Positions 7,454 to 16,646 of a stretch of 32,851 bases of DNA are shown piece by piece. Source of the stretch: Deltaproteobacteria bacterium (lineage in GTDB: Bacteria > Desulfobacterota_B > Binatia > UBA9968); NCBI GenBank assembly GCA_016193385.1, contig JACPSF010000424.1, positions 1 to 32,851 of the forward strand, in the 5' to 3' direction. The translations under genes and the position numbers were made by a program. Under the pieces are notes generated by a model. That model ran no database searches. It worked only from the letters and a program-made list of their open reading frames with translations, and was not told the origin of the DNA. Within the stretch, counting starts at the first letter, position 1, and each line of letters begins with the position of its first letter.

Positions 7454-9178
7454 CTAACGCAATGTCACCGTGGGACGGGTATCCACGAGGCGCAGTTCGA
7501 CGGTCGAGGTGCCGTTCCACTGGTTCTCGGTCAGGCGGTAAACGACGTCGATCGTCGCGCCCGGCCGCGCAGAAAATTTTTCACCTCGGCCAAAGACAAC
7601 CGCGCCGAGAGAACGGCCGCCCCGGCGAAGCCGCAGGCGGCAGCCGCCGTTAAAATCCCTGATCTCGGAGACCTCGACCGACCGGGTCATGAAAAGAGGC
7701 TCAGGATTCCCTATTCCAAAGGGTTTCAGCGCTTCAAGCTCCCGCGCAAGCGAAAGGTCGATGGCGGAAAAATCCAATTCCGCATCGATCTCAAGCACCG
7801 GGGTAAGGTGTTCGGGAGATAAACACGCTCTGACGATCTCGTCAAACTGGGCGGCAAATAGCGGGAACTTCGAGGCTTTGATGCTCAGTCCCCCGGCCGA
7901 TTCGTGGCCGCCGAATTTCTCCAGCAACCCCGCGCACCGACGCAGCCCCTCAACCATATGAAAGCCGCGGATGCTCCGCGCCGAGCCTTTCCCCTCGCCC
8001 TGGTGGAAACCGACCACGACCGTAGGCCGATGAAACCGCTCGACCAGCCGGGAGGCAACAATCCCCAAGACCCCGGGATGCCAACCGTCTTGGCCCACGA
8101 CGATGGAGTAGCGCTCGTCAACGGTCCCGCCCTCCTCGGCTCGGGACACGGCTTGCTCAAGGACCTGCTTTTCCATCTCCTGGCGCTCGCGGTTATGCTC
8201 ATCCAGCTCCCGGGCGATGCGAGCGGCCACTTCCTCGGACTCCGTCGTCAGCATCTCTACCACCTTGAGGCCGGCGTCCATCCTCCCGGCTGCGTTGATC
8301 CGTGGCCCGAGTTGAAACGCGACCTGGCCCGCGCCTAAGGCGCCCGTCGAAATGCCCGCCGCCGCTTTTAACGCAACGATGCCGAGGCGTGTCGAGTTCC
8401 CCAGCTCCTCCAGTCCCCGCCGCACCAAAATTCGGTTGATCCCCCTCAAAGGGACCATATCCGCGATGGTGCCGAGGGTAACCAAATCGAGGTGGCGGCG
8501 AATATCGGGAGACTCGGAAGATTTAAACCACCCGATTTCCCGCAGCTTCGACCGAAGACCGATGACCAGATAGAAAGCCAAGCCTGCCGCCGAAAGCCCC
8601 TTGTCAGGGAAAGAACAATCCGACCGGTGTGGGTTAAGAATCGCAACCGCCGGCGGCAAAGGCTCCGGTGGCTCATGGTGATCCACGACGACGACATCGA
8701 TCCCGAGGCTCTGGGCCAGTTCCACCTCATCGTAGTTGGAGACTCCACAGTCTACGGTGACCAGCACCCGAACTCCCTGGGCGCTTAACCGCCGAAGGGC
8801 CTCGGAGTTGAGCCCATACCCTTCGCCGATCCTATGGGGGATATAATAAACGGGATCAACACCGATTCCTTTGAAAAAGGACACAAGCGTGGCGGCTCCG
8901 GTCGTGCCGTCGACATCATAGTCTCCCCAGATACAGATGAGCTCGCTTTTCTCCACGGCGGGGACGATCCGACCGACCGCCTGCTCCATGCCCGCCATCA
9001 AGAAAGGCGAAGGAAGATCATTGCGCAGGCTCGGAGCGAGAAAGCGCTGCGCCGCATCAGGATTTTGGATACCGCGATGGCATAGAATTTGGGCAAGCAA
9101 AGGTGAGAGTCCGAGCCTCTCGGAGAGAGCTGCTACGAGGCCTGCATCAGCCTGTCTCAACAGCCAACGCTTCTTCAT
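7454..9178 (-). CDS. recJ: Single-stranded-DNA-specific exonuclease RecJ
   Basis: This 574-residue protein is a normal-length RecJ, a 5'-3' single-strand exonuclease acting in recombination and mismatch repair. The DHH phosphoesterase domain shows the metal-binding motifs IWGDYDVDGTTGAA, VTVDCGVSNYDE and VVVVDHHEPPEPL. The DHHA1 domain shows GKGSARSIRGFHMVEGL and the conserved KFGGHESAGGLSI. A C-terminal OB-type domain carries a PFGIGNPEP motif. The ATG at 9178 (MKKRWLLRQADAG) is chosen; an in-frame extension to 9241 would be translated from the heptamer repeat between recJ and secF. No Shine-Dalgarno sequence precedes 9178, as the repeat starts two bases upstream. Confidence 0.95.
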   Translation of the reverse strand: MKKRWLLRQADAGLVAALSERLGLSPLLAQILCHRGIQNPDAAQRFLAPSLRNDLPSPFLMAGMEQAVGRIVPAVEKSELICIWGDYDVDGTTGAATLVSFFKGIGVDPVYYIPHRIGEGYGLNSEALRRLSAQGVRVLVTVDCGVSNYDEVELAQSLGIDVVVVDHHEPPEPLPPAVAILNPHRSDCSFPDKGLSAAGLAFYLVIGLRSKLREIGWFKSSESPDIRRHLDLVTLGTIADMVPLRGINRILVRRGLEELGNSTRLGIVALKAAAGISTGALGAGQVAFQLGPRINAAGRMDAGLKVVEMLTTESEEVAARIARELDEHNRERQEMEKQVLEQAVSRAEEGGTVDERYSIVVGQDGWHPGVLGIVASRLVERFHRPTVVVGFHQGEGKGSARSIRGFHMVEGLRRCAGLLEKFGGHESAGGLSIKASKFPLFAAQFDEIVRACLSPEHLTPVLEIDAELDFSAIDLSLARELEALKPFGIGNPEPLFMTRSVEVSEIRDFNGGCRLRLRRGGRSLGAVVFGRGEKFSARPGATIDVVYRLTENQWNGTSTVELRLVDTRPTVTLR

Positions 9179-9179
9179 G

Positions 9180-9288
9180 ATAGTGAATAGCGAATAGTCA
9201 ATGCTAGGAGGCTTGAAAGCCTGCCAGTTTCCCAGTGCCATTTACTGTTCGCCATTCGCTATTCGCCATTTGCTTTTGCTATTCGCGA
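9180..9288. repeat. Inverted pair of heptamer arrays (TAGCGAA core), element 2
   Basis: The left arm (9181-9201) has three heptamers TAGNNAA, the middle one TAGCGAA. The right arm (9248-9288) has TTCGCCA, TTCGCTA and variants, about six units with one shortened to six bases; on the minus strand these read TGGCGAA and TAGCGAA. The exact heptamer TAGCGAA thus occurs in both arms in opposite orientation. The spacer is 46 bases. The element fills the secF-recJ junction: it ends two bases before the recJ start, and the secF stop (TAG, 9259-9261) and roughly its last nine codons lie inside the right arm. Confidence 0.8.
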
Positions 9289-10179
9289 TTTCCCCATTTC
9301 CCATAACAGAATCACCGGGCTAGCGATAAAGATGGTCGAATAAACGCCGGAGAAAAAACCCACGAGAAGGGCAAAGGCAAAAGGCCTTATCACTCCTCCT
9401 CCGAGAAAAAAGAGTGCGAAGAGAACCAAAAGAGCGGTACCTGTTGTGAGGATCGTGCGACTCAGGGTTTCATTGATGCTGGTGTTGATGATCGTCTCCA
9501 GGCTCTCTCGGCGAATCTTACGCATATTCTCCCGGATTCGATCACAGACCACCACCGTATCATTGACGGAGAATCCGACGATGGTCAGGAGTGCCGCCAC
9601 AATGGTGAGATCGAACTCGTAATTGGCCAGCATCAGCGCGCCTACCGTGATCAATACATCGTGGATCAACGCGATCACGGCTCCCAAGCCGAACCGCAGA
9701 TCAAAGCGGAACCAGATGTAAATTCCCATCATAATCGTGGCAACGATCACCGATAAAAGCCCCCTCTGGCGCAGATCCTTGCCCACCTTCGGCCCCACCG
9801 ACTCGATCCTGCGAATCTCGAAGCGGTCCGCACCAAATTGCTGGGAAAAACTCCGGCGCACCTCCTCCCCCAACGTCCCGAGCTGGACCGAGGTCTTTTC
9901 CAAACGGATCAGAAATTCATTCGAGCCGTCCTGGCCAAAGTCCTGAATCGTGCTATCCTCCAAACCCGAACGGCCGAGCGCCTGGCGGACCTGGGGGATA
10001 GAAACCTTTTGCTGAAATTTCACGTGGACCGTGGTCCCGCCGGCAAAGTCGACTCCCAGGTTGGGACCCTTCATGAACAGGAGAACCAGAATCGCCAGGT
10101 TCACCAACGTCGAAATGGCCAGGGCAAGACGACGGTAGCGAGTAAATGGAATCTGCGTTCCGGGCTTGATGATTTCCAT
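9259..10179 (-). CDS. secF: Protein translocase subunit SecF
   Basis: This 306-residue inner-membrane protein is of normal SecF length and organisation: a first membrane segment (about 20-40), a periplasmic P1 domain beginning at the GVDFAGGTTVHVKF signature, and five C-terminal membrane helices with GFSVNDTVVVCDRIRENMR. With SecD and YajC it forms the proton-driven accessory complex that pulls proteins out of the SecYEG channel on the periplasmic side. It starts 9 bases after secD. Its C-terminal residues SRIAKANGE and the TAG stop are translated from the heptamer array at 9262-9288, an extension not expected in the family and probably tolerated as a free cytoplasmic tail. Confidence 0.96.
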   Translation of the reverse strand: MEIIKPGTQIPFTRYRRLALAISTLVNLAILVLLFMKGPNLGVDFAGGTTVHVKFQQKVSIPQVRQALGRSGLEDSTIQDFGQDGSNEFLIRLEKTSVQLGTLGEEVRRSFSQQFGADRFEIRRIESVGPKVGKDLRQRGLLSVIVATIMMGIYIWFRFDLRFGLGAVIALIHDVLITVGALMLANYEFDLTIVAALLTIVGFSVNDTVVVCDRIRENMRKIRRESLETIINTSINETLSRTILTTGTALLVLFALFFLGGGVIRPFAFALLVGFFSGVYSTIFIASPVILLWEMGKSRIAKANGE

Positions 10180-10188
10180 ACCAACCCT

Positions 10189-11784
10189 TTAGATGCTGAT
10201 ACGCGCTAGTCTCCGGGCCGCCATGCGGTAGTCGTAATAGACCCGGGTCAAATAGACAGCCGTCAACACCGTCGTGACGATTCCTACGCAGAGCGTCACC
10301 GCGAATCCTTTGACCGGGCCGGTCCCGAACTGGAACAGGATCAGGCCGGAAAGGAAAGTCGTGATATTCGAGTCGAGGATGGCAGGAAGGGCACGCTCAT
10401 AACCGGCTTCCACGGCAGCCCGGGGGGATCTCCCGGCTCGCAGTTCTTCCCGGATCCTTTCGCTGATGAGCACGTTGGCATCGACGGCCATACCCATCGT
10501 GAGCACGACCCCGGCGATGCCCGGCAGGGTCAGAACGGCCTTGAAACCGGCCAGCACAGCCAACAAGAAGATGACATTGAAAACGAGCGCCACATCGGCA
10601 ACCAAGCCCGCCTCTTTGTAATAGGCAATCATAAAGAGGACAACCAGGGCGCTGCCCACGACAAACGAGATCACTCCCTGGCGGATCGAATCACGGCCCA
10701 AGGAAGGCCCTACGGTCCGTTCTTCGACGATCTCAACAGGCGCGGGAAGGGCCCCCGCCCGAAGCACGATCGCCAAGTCACGCGCATCCTTCATGTCAAA
10801 ACTTCCCGTGATCGACGCTCTGCCGCCTCCGATCCGTTCCTGGATGACGGGAGCTGAGTAAACACGGTTATCGAGAATAATGGCTAGGCGCCGCTTGACA
10901 TTCTCCCCGGTAATTCTTTCAAAGAGCCTCGCCCCACTCGAGCTCAGAATCAACTCGACGTAGGGGCCTTCCAGCCCGGAGCCAGGGCGCACCCGGGCAT
11001 CTGCGATGTACTCACCGGTCATCAGGGTGCGGGAATCGAGGAGATAGGGGACCTTTTCCACCGCTGCCCCGTTGCTTCTCGTGCTATAGCCGTAAAGGAT
11101 TTCGGTTCCCGGCGGAGGACCCTTGCGCACGGCTTCCTCCACGTCGTGGACCTCGTCCACGAGTTTGAACTCGAGCAGAGCGGTCTTACCGATGATCTCT
11201 TTGGCCCTTTCGGGGTCCTGAATGCCAGGCAGCTGCACCAGAATGTCTTGCCGACCGCGACGTTGAATGATCGGCTCGCTCACCCCGAACTGATCAATAC
11301 GGTTGCGGATAGTTTCCAGCGATTGATCCACGGCATAGTCCCTGATATTGCGCAATTCCCGCTCATGGAGGGCCAGGACGAGCTCCTGGCCGCCGCCACC
11401 CGCGCGAGAACTCACCACGACCAGGTTGGAAAACTCGCTTTTGATGAGATCGCGCGCCTTGTCCGCGCTCGCCGACGGAACCTTAAGTTGAATCTCCGCG
11501 CCCTTGCGGACCATTTCACTATAGGAAACGCTTTTCCCCTTGAGCAGGTTGTCAAGATCCCCTTTGACGCGCTCCACCGTGTTCTCCACCGCCTTTTCCA
11601 CCTTCACCTCAAGGATCAAGTGGCTTCCGCCTTGGAGATCCAACCCCAGATGGATACGCTCCGCAGGAAGAAAACTGCTCCACCAGGAAGGGACCTCGCC
11701 CACGAGTGACGGGACGAGATAGATCAGAGCGGCTAAGGCCGCCCCAAGAAAGATCACGATTCGAACGAAGACACCTCGTTGCAT
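10189..11784 (-). CDS. secD: Protein translocase subunit SecD
   Basis: The 531-residue protein has one N-terminal membrane segment (about 7-27), a large periplasmic domain starting with the signature GLDLQGGSHLILEV, and five C-terminal membrane helices with LTLPGIAGVVLTMGMAVDAN, containing the GMAVDANVLI motif of RND-type proton pathways. It partners SecF and YajC in late steps of Sec export. A GAGGAG ribosome-binding site lies just before the ATG at 11784, and yajC ends 11 bases upstream, fitting a yajC-secD-secF operon. Confidence 0.97.
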   Translation of the reverse strand: MQRGVFVRIVIFLGAALAALIYLVPSLVGEVPSWWSSFLPAERIHLGLDLQGGSHLILEVKVEKAVENTVERVKGDLDNLLKGKSVSYSEMVRKGAEIQLKVPSASADKARDLIKSEFSNLVVVSSRAGGGGQELVLALHERELRNIRDYAVDQSLETIRNRIDQFGVSEPIIQRRGRQDILVQLPGIQDPERAKEIIGKTALLEFKLVDEVHDVEEAVRKGPPPGTEILYGYSTRSNGAAVEKVPYLLDSRTLMTGEYIADARVRPGSGLEGPYVELILSSSGARLFERITGENVKRRLAIILDNRVYSAPVIQERIGGGRASITGSFDMKDARDLAIVLRAGALPAPVEIVEERTVGPSLGRDSIRQGVISFVVGSALVVLFMIAYYKEAGLVADVALVFNVIFLLAVLAGFKAVLTLPGIAGVVLTMGMAVDANVLISERIREELRAGRSPRAAVEAGYERALPAILDSNITTFLSGLILFQFGTGPVKGFAVTLCVGIVTTVLTAVYLTRVYYDYRMAARRLARISI

Positions 11785-11795
11785 AACATGGCTCC

Positions 11796-12131
11796 TCAGC
11801 CGGTTTGCTCCTTAGCTAAAGCCTTTTCTCCTTTCACGATCTCAGCGATCTGCGGCCGGTGCACGCGAACCCGCACATTGGGAGCCACCTCCAAGGTGAC
11901 TACCGTATCGCTCAGCGCCACCACTTTACCGTAAATCCCGCCCGAGGTCATCACCTCGTCATTTTTCTTGAGCTTCTCCAGCATCCCCCGGTGCTCCTTG
12001 ACCTTTTTCTGCTGGGGTCGGATCAAAAGCAAATAGAAAATCACGAAGACCAAGATGAGAGGGGCAAAACTCACCAACGCGCTCGGCCCCGAAGGCCCCT
12101 GGGCAGTTTGAGCGAACGCTACATCCCACAT
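11796..12131 (-). CDS. yajC: Preprotein translocase subunit YajC
   Basis: This 111-residue protein has one N-terminal membrane segment (about 20-42) ending in the hallmark FYLLLIRPQQKKVKEH. A small cytoplasmic beta-rich domain follows, with the family wording TSGGIYGKVVAL and VRVHRPQIAEIV. YajC associates with SecD/SecF. The gene sits between tgt (38 bases upstream) and secD (11 bases downstream), the conserved order in many Gram-negative bacteria. Confidence 0.96.
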   Translation of the reverse strand: MWDVAFAQTAQGPSGPSALVSFAPLILVFVIFYLLLIRPQQKKVKEHRGMLEKLKKNDEVMTSGGIYGKVVALSDTVVTLEVAPNVRVRVHRPQIAEIVKGEKALAKEQTG

Positions 12132-12169
12132 ATCTTTCTCCTCTCCCGCAATGAGTCAAAATCCAGCCG

Positions 12170-13303
12170 TCAGGATTCGGAAGCCTCCCCTCCCCCGGCT
12201 TCTGCACCCTGGCTTCGGAGTCGCGACGCCCAATTCTGGAAGCCCTCTTCTCGGATAGCGCGTCGACAACTCTCCATGAGGCCATGGTAATAGTACAAGT
12301 TGTGGAGGGAGTGAAGTTGTGCCGCCAGCATCTCCCCGGCATGATAGAGATGGCGCAAATAGGCGCGGGAAAAATTTCGGCAGCAGTAACATCCGCACGA
12401 GTCGTCGACCGGGCGCGGATCCTTGAGGAATTCGGCCCGCTTGATATTGAGCCTTCCCCGAGAGGTGAACAGGGTGCCGTTGCGAGCGTTCCGGGTCGGC
12501 AGGACACAGTCGAAAAGGTCGTAACCGCAGCCGACGGCGAATATTAGATCCTCCGGCCTTCCCACGCCCATGAGATACCGGGGGCGACGCTCGGGCAGAA
12601 ACCCGGCGGTAAACTCGCCGATCGCATGGAGGGTGGACGGCTCTTCGCCGACTCCCAACCCGCCCACAGCATAGCCATCAAAGGGCAGCAGAGCCAGCCT
12701 CTCCACGCACGCCGAGCGCAGTTCCCGGTACATACCCCCCTGAACGATCGCAAACAGTGCCTGGTCGCTTCTTCGGTGTGCCTTGAGAGAGCGCTCGGCC
12801 CATCTCATGGTCCGGTCGGTTGAGGCCTTAGCGTATTCCTTGGTTGCAGGATGCGGGATGCATTCATCCAGGACCATGGCCACATCGCTGCCCAGCTCTT
12901 GCTGGATCTCCACCACTTTCTCTGGGGTCAGCAGATGGCTTGAGCCGTCCAGGTGCGATTGAAAGTGGACCCCTTCCTCGGTGATCTTTCTGAGCCCTCC
13001 CAGACTGAACACTTGAAATCCCCCGCTGTCGGTCAAAACGACCCGTTTCCACCCGATAAAGCGATGCAGGCCACCGAGGTCCCGAATGACCTCCACCCCT
13101 GGACGAAGATAGAGGTGATAAGTATTGGCCAGCATGATCTGGCATCCGATCTCCTCGAGATCTCGCGGCGATAAAGCCTTCACGCTTCCTTGGGTCCCCA
13201 CGGGCATAAAGGCCGGCGTCTCGACGACGCCGTGCGCAGTCTCCAGGCGGCCCAAACGCGCCTGTGTGTGAATATCTTTTTTGATAACTGTGAAACTGAA
13301 CAT
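12170..13303 (-). CDS. tgt: Queuine/preQ1 tRNA-ribosyltransferase (TGT)
   Basis: The 377-residue enzyme exchanges guanine 34 of GUN-anticodon tRNAs for preQ1 in queuosine synthesis. Visible marks are the substrate-pocket motif VLTDSGGFQVFSL with the general-acid aspartate, the GGLGVGEEPS loop, the nucleophile region VGCGYDLFDCVLPTRNARNG, and the zinc site near the C-terminus (CGCYCC, with a histidine in RAYLRHLYHAGE). The start is ATG 13303 (MFSFTVIKKD); the reading frame continues to 13396, but that part is heptamer-repeat sequence. It lies between queA and yajC. No preQ1 riboswitch was seen upstream. Confidence 0.96.
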   Translation of the reverse strand: MFSFTVIKKDIHTQARLGRLETAHGVVETPAFMPVGTQGSVKALSPRDLEEIGCQIMLANTYHLYLRPGVEVIRDLGGLHRFIGWKRVVLTDSGGFQVFSLGGLRKITEEGVHFQSHLDGSSHLLTPEKVVEIQQELGSDVAMVLDECIPHPATKEYAKASTDRTMRWAERSLKAHRRSDQALFAIVQGGMYRELRSACVERLALLPFDGYAVGGLGVGEEPSTLHAIGEFTAGFLPERRPRYLMGVGRPEDLIFAVGCGYDLFDCVLPTRNARNGTLFTSRGRLNIKRAEFLKDPRPVDDSCGCYCCRNFSRAYLRHLYHAGEMLAAQLHSLHNLYYYHGLMESCRRAIREEGFQNWASRLRSQGAEAGGGEASES

Positions 13304-13315
13304 CTTTAAACGCCG

Positions 13316-13391
13316 AGGCACCAGGCGTGAGGCATGAGGCAACAGTCCAAGAATTTTAACTCGCGCCCATCGCCTGTCGCCTTTCGCCTTC
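13316..13391. repeat. Inverted pair of heptamer arrays (AGGCGNN core), element 3
   Basis: The left arm (13316-13343) is four heptamers AGGCNNN, including AGGCGTG, AGGCATG and AGGCAAC, all three also present in element 1. The right arm (13364-13391) is four heptamers of form CGCCNNN, including CGCCTGT, CGCCTTT and CGCCTTC. Read on the minus strand the right arm is AGGCG-type, so the arms are inverted. The spacer 13344-13363 is 20 bases, the same length as in element 1, but unrelated in sequence. The element occupies nearly all of the queA-tgt gap: it starts two bases after the queA stop and ends 13 bases before the tgt start in transcription order. Confidence 0.8.
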
Positions 13392-13392
13392 T

Positions 13393-14430
13393 TCAAAGAA
13401 TGAGCATGGCGTCGCCGTAGCTGTAAAATCGGTAGCGCATCCGCACCGCTTCCTGATACGCCGACCGCACTAAACCTAAACCAGCAAAGGCGGCAACCAA
13501 GACGAGCGGGGTGGAGCCGGGCAGATGAAAATTGGTGAGGAGCCCGTCAATAACGCGGAATGCGTATCCGGGATGAATAAAGAGGCGCGCAATTCCTTCA
13601 TCGGCCTCGATTCTTCCCTTTCGCAGGGCGATCCACTCCAGGGTGCGCGTGGTCGTCGAACCCACTGCGATCACCCTTTTCCCCATCCGCTTCGCCCGCT
13701 CGATTTTCTCCGCCTCCTCGGCTTCAAGCTTGTACCGCTCTCCCGCCATCCTGTGATGCTCCACCACCTCCTCCCGCACCGGCTGAAACGTTCCTGGCCC
13801 AACATGCAGGGTCAAGAAGGCCAGCTCCACACCACTCGACGCCAACTCGCCTAGAAGCTGTTGGGTAAAGTGAAAACCGGCGGTGGGAGCGGCCACGGCC
13901 CCGGGATGGGAGGCATAGACGGTTTGGTAGCGCTCCCAATCCGTGCTCGCCACGGCGCGAGTCCGCTGAATGTACGGCGGCAGCGGAGGCTCGCCCTGCG
14001 TCTCAAGCCACTCCATGAAATCGCCCTGATAGTGAAACCTCAGCCCGTATTGCCCTTTGCCCAGATCACCAACGACCTCCGCGAAAAAACCGTCAGCAAA
14101 AAAGATCCGGCCCCCCACCCGCGGACTCTTGGCCGCCTCCACCAGAGCGGTCCACAGGCTGCGACGCTCATCAAAGGGTTCCAAGAGAAGGACCTCTGCC
14201 TTGCCCCCGCTTTCCTTTCTTCCCCGAAGCCGGGCGGGGAAAACCCGGGTGTCGTTCAAAACCAGCACGTCGCCGGGCTGCAAAAAATTTCCCAGGTCCG
14301 AAAAGCTTAGATGGCGAAACTCGCCGCTGCCGAGCTCCACGACAAGAAGGCGCGCCGCCGCCCGATCCCGAGCAGGATAGGCAGCAATTAAAGATTGAGG
14401 GAGTTCGTACATGAACTCTTTGAGCTCCAT
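13393..14430 (-). CDS. queA: S-adenosylmethionine:tRNA ribosyltransferase-isomerase QueA
   Basis: This 345-residue enzyme transfers and isomerises the ribosyl group of SAM onto preQ1-tRNA to give epoxyqueuosine, the step after TGT. Characteristic segments are YELPQSLIAAYPARDRAAAR at the N-terminus, GDVLVLNDTRVFPARLRGRK, the PTAGFHFTQQLL block, LHVGPGTFQPVR and the C-terminal LLTNFHLPGSTPLVLVAAFAG. ATG 14430 (MELKEFMY) is preferred to a TTG at 14442; no clear ribosome-binding site decides. The TGA stop at 13393-13395 directly abuts the heptamer element. Confidence 0.96.
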   Translation of the reverse strand: MELKEFMYELPQSLIAAYPARDRAAARLLVVELGSGEFRHLSFSDLGNFLQPGDVLVLNDTRVFPARLRGRKESGGKAEVLLLEPFDERRSLWTALVEAAKSPRVGGRIFFADGFFAEVVGDLGKGQYGLRFHYQGDFMEWLETQGEPPLPPYIQRTRAVASTDWERYQTVYASHPGAVAAPTAGFHFTQQLLGELASSGVELAFLTLHVGPGTFQPVREEVVEHHRMAGERYKLEAEEAEKIERAKRMGKRVIAVGSTTTRTLEWIALRKGRIEADEGIARLFIHPGYAFRVIDGLLTNFHLPGSTPLVLVAAFAGLGLVRSAYQEAVRMRYRFYSYGDAMLIL

Positions 14431-14514
14431 AGGGTGAACCAATAGGGAGAAGGCGAAGCCTCTGAAAGAAAGCCGACAGGTCCGAAGGAGACGACGCCGT
14501 AACCGCAGATGATT

Positions 14515-15270
14515 CTAGGTCTCGCTTTTCTTAAGAAAAGGCGTCAACAGGTCGATGGGCACCGGAAAAATTGTGGTAGAGTTCTTTTCCGAAGCCACCT
14601 CTACCAGACTCTGCAGGAAGCGGAGTTGCAAGGCCATCGGGTGCTTGCTGATAACCTCGGCAGCGTCCGCCAGCTTCTGTGAGGCCTGAAATTCGCCATC
14701 GGCATGAATGACCTTGGCGCGCCGTTCCCGCTCCGCCTCTGCCTGTTTGGCCATGGCACGCTGCATCTCCTGAGGGAGGTCGATATGCTTGAGCTCCACC
14801 AGGACCACCTTGATGCCCCAAGGATCGGTCTGGGCGTCGAGGATCTCTTGAATGCGGCTATTGATCTTTTCCCTCGCGGACAGAAGGTCGTCTAGCTCGC
14901 CCTGCCCGCACACGCTCCGGAGCGTTACCTGGGCCAGCTGAGAAGTGGCGTAGAGATAATTCTCTACCTCCCTTATTGCCCGATTCGGGTCCAAGACCCT
15001 GAAATAGAGAACCGCGTTGACTTTGACAGAGACATTGTCTCTGGTGATGACATCCTGGGGCGGTACATCCATCGTGACCGTGCGGAGGTCGATGCGCACC
15101 ATTTTTTCGATCAGCGGGATGACATAGATGATGCCGGGGCCTCGGGCCTCCACCATACGTCCAAGCCTGAAGATTACCCCCCGCTCGTATTCCTTGAGGA
15201 TTTTGACTCCGCTGATAAGCAAGATAACGACGATGATCAGAAACGTCGCAACAGGTCCTAATCCGAACAT
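14515..15270 (-). CDS. Slipin-type SPFH (stomatin/prohibitin) protein
   Basis: This 251-residue protein has one N-terminal membrane segment (about 4-24), an SPFH domain with [20 protein letters not shown] and [19 protein letters not shown], and a coiled-coil with repeated Ala/Glu ([20 protein letters not shown]). This matches prokaryotic slipins, which oligomerise at the membrane in microdomains. The long NfeD-type protease gene ends 14 bases upstream; slipin and NfeD genes are paired in many bacteria and archaea, and some NfeD proteases cleave the slipin C-terminus. A GGGGGAAG ribosome-binding site precedes the ATG at 15270. Confidence 0.94.
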   Translation of the reverse strand: MFGLGPVATFLIIVVILLISGVKILKEYERGVIFRLGRMVEARGPGIIYVIPLIEKMVRIDLRTVTMDVPPQDVITRDNVSVKVNAVLYFRVLDPNRAIREVENYLYATSQLAQVTLRSVCGQGELDDLLSAREKINSRIQEILDAQTDPWGIKVVLVELKHIDLPQEMQRAMAKQAEAERERRAKVIHADGEFQASQKLADAAEVISKHPMALQLRFLQSLVEVASEKNSTTIFPVPIDLLTPFLKKSET

Positions 15271-15284
15271 AGCTTCCCCCTCTC

Positions 15285-16646
15285 TCAGCTCCTTGACTCA
15301 CCCTCTGACAGCCGCTTCACTTTGAGGCACATCCCGTCAAAGCCGACGACCCTGACCTTTTCCCCTACCGCAATCTCCCCCTCCCCTTCCGCATTCCAGT
15401 ATTCTCCGTGCACAAAAATCTTCCCGGTGGGACTAAGTTTCACCCGCACATCCCCGATCTCGCCGATCAGACCCTCCAAGCCCAGCGTCGGCTTTCGCCG
15501 TTGCGATTTAAAAACCAGATAGCCCACCAACAGCATCAGGATGCTCAGCGTCCCCACCGCCGTGAAGACGATCGAGCGATCCACTCCCAGATCCGAAGTT
15601 TCCGTGTCAAAGAGCAGCAGGGAGCCCAGGGCAAGAGAGGTCGCCCCACCGATTCCCAGGACCCCAAAGCTGGGAACAAAAGCCTCGCCGATAAGGAGCG
15701 CCACTCCAAGAACGATGAGCACGAGACCCGCATAGTTAATGGGGATGATTTGAAACGAGGCCAAGGCCAAAAGCAGGGCGATCGCTCCCGTCACTCCCGG
15801 GAAAATCACGCCGGGGTGGGAAAACTCCATGTAGAGACCCAAGATACCAGCCATCAGAAGGAGATAGGCAATATTGGGATCCGACAGGGTATTGATGATC
15901 TTCTGCTTCAGCCCCATCTCAAACCGCTCTACCCGGGCGTCCTTGACGGCAAGAGGCTCCTGGCGCCCGTCTATCTCCACTTTCCTCCCGTCAGCCTGAC
16001 GCAGGAGATCATCGATGTCCCCGGCGACGATGTCGATAACGTTCTTAGCCAAAGCCTCCTTCTCGGTGATCGAGACGCTGCGCCGCACCGCCTGAATCGC
16101 CCACTCGGTGTTACGCCCGCGCTTTTGGGCGATCGCCTCGCTAAAGGAGGCGGTAAAGTTTTCGATTTTCTCGCCCATCACCCCTTTCACCTCCTCGCCT
16201 CCTCCCCCCACGGGATGAGCGGCGCCAATGTTGGTCCCGGGAGCCATCGCCGCGATGTGAGCCGCCAGAGTGATAAAAACGCCGGCCGAGCCGGCTCCTG
16301 CCCCACTGGGTGCCACGTAAACGATCACCGGGACCGGCGCCCCTAGGATCTCCTTAACGATGGAACGGGTTGAGGTGAGGAGCCCACCGGGAGTGTCGAG
16401 TTGAATGATCAGGGCCCGGGCCCTTTTCCCCCGCGCCCGCTCGATGCTTCCCCGGATGAAATCATCGACCGCCGGATTGATCCCGCCATCGATCACAATG
16501 AGGTCCACGACGGGGCCGGAAGGGGTTTTTGGCTGGGCCAAAACCGCAAAACCCCCGAGCAGAAGGAGGACGACGGAAAGGAGCCCCCATTTAGAGAGCA
16601 GGCGTCCTGATCTCTTTGATGACTTTCTTGATGTCTTCCCAAACAA
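15285..16646 (-). CDS. Long NfeD-family membrane-bound serine protease (ClpP class)
   Basis: The protein is 453 residues from the chosen TTG start. It has a basic N-region and signal helix ([16 protein letters not shown]), a ClpP-like protease domain with [12 protein letters not shown] and the catalytic-serine region [12 protein letters not shown], a membrane domain of four or five helices ([20 protein letters not shown]), and a C-terminal OB-fold NfeD domain ([13 protein letters not shown]). It is thought to act with slipin in membrane quality control. TTG at 16646 is chosen because GGAG lies 9 bases before it and it gives a proper signal peptide; it overlaps the uracil-DNA glycosylase gene by 56 bases. 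No ATG or GTG fits better near the signal helix. Confidence 0.9.
   Translation of the reverse strand: MFGKTSRKSSKRSGRLLSKWGLLSVVLLLLGGFAVLAQPKTPSGPVVDLIVIDGGINPAVDDFIRGSIERARGKRARALIIQLDTPGGLLTSTRSIVKEILGAPVPVIVYVAPSGAGAGSAGVFITLAAHIAAMAPGTNIGAAHPVGGGGEEVKGVMGEKIENFTASFSEAIAQKRGRNTEWAIQAVRRSVSITEKEALAKNVIDIVAGDIDDLLRQADGRKVEIDGRQEPLAVKDARVERFEMGLKQKIINTLSDPNIAYLLLMAGILGLYMEFSHPGVIFPGVTGAIALLLALASFQIIPINYAGLVLIVLGVALLIGEAFVPSFGVLGIGGATSLALGSLLLFDTETSDLGVDRSIVFTAVGTLSILMLLVGYLVFKSQRRKPTLGLEGLIGEIGDVRVKLSPTGKIFVHGEYWNAEGEGEIAVGEKVRVVGFDGMCLKVKRLSEGESRS

Noticed and set aside
9179..9241. Longer N-terminus of RecJ starting at 9241
   Set aside because: The added residues are translated from the repeat element and have no resemblance to the RecJ N-terminus.
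13304..13396. Longer N-terminus of TGT starting at 13396
   Set aside because: The extension is heptamer-repeat sequence and would overlap the queA stop; the family start is at MFSFTV (13303).
14431..14514. preQ1 riboswitch upstream of queA/tgt
   Set aside because: No preQ1-I or -II aptamer pattern (C-rich loop with A-rich tail) was seen before queA or tgt.
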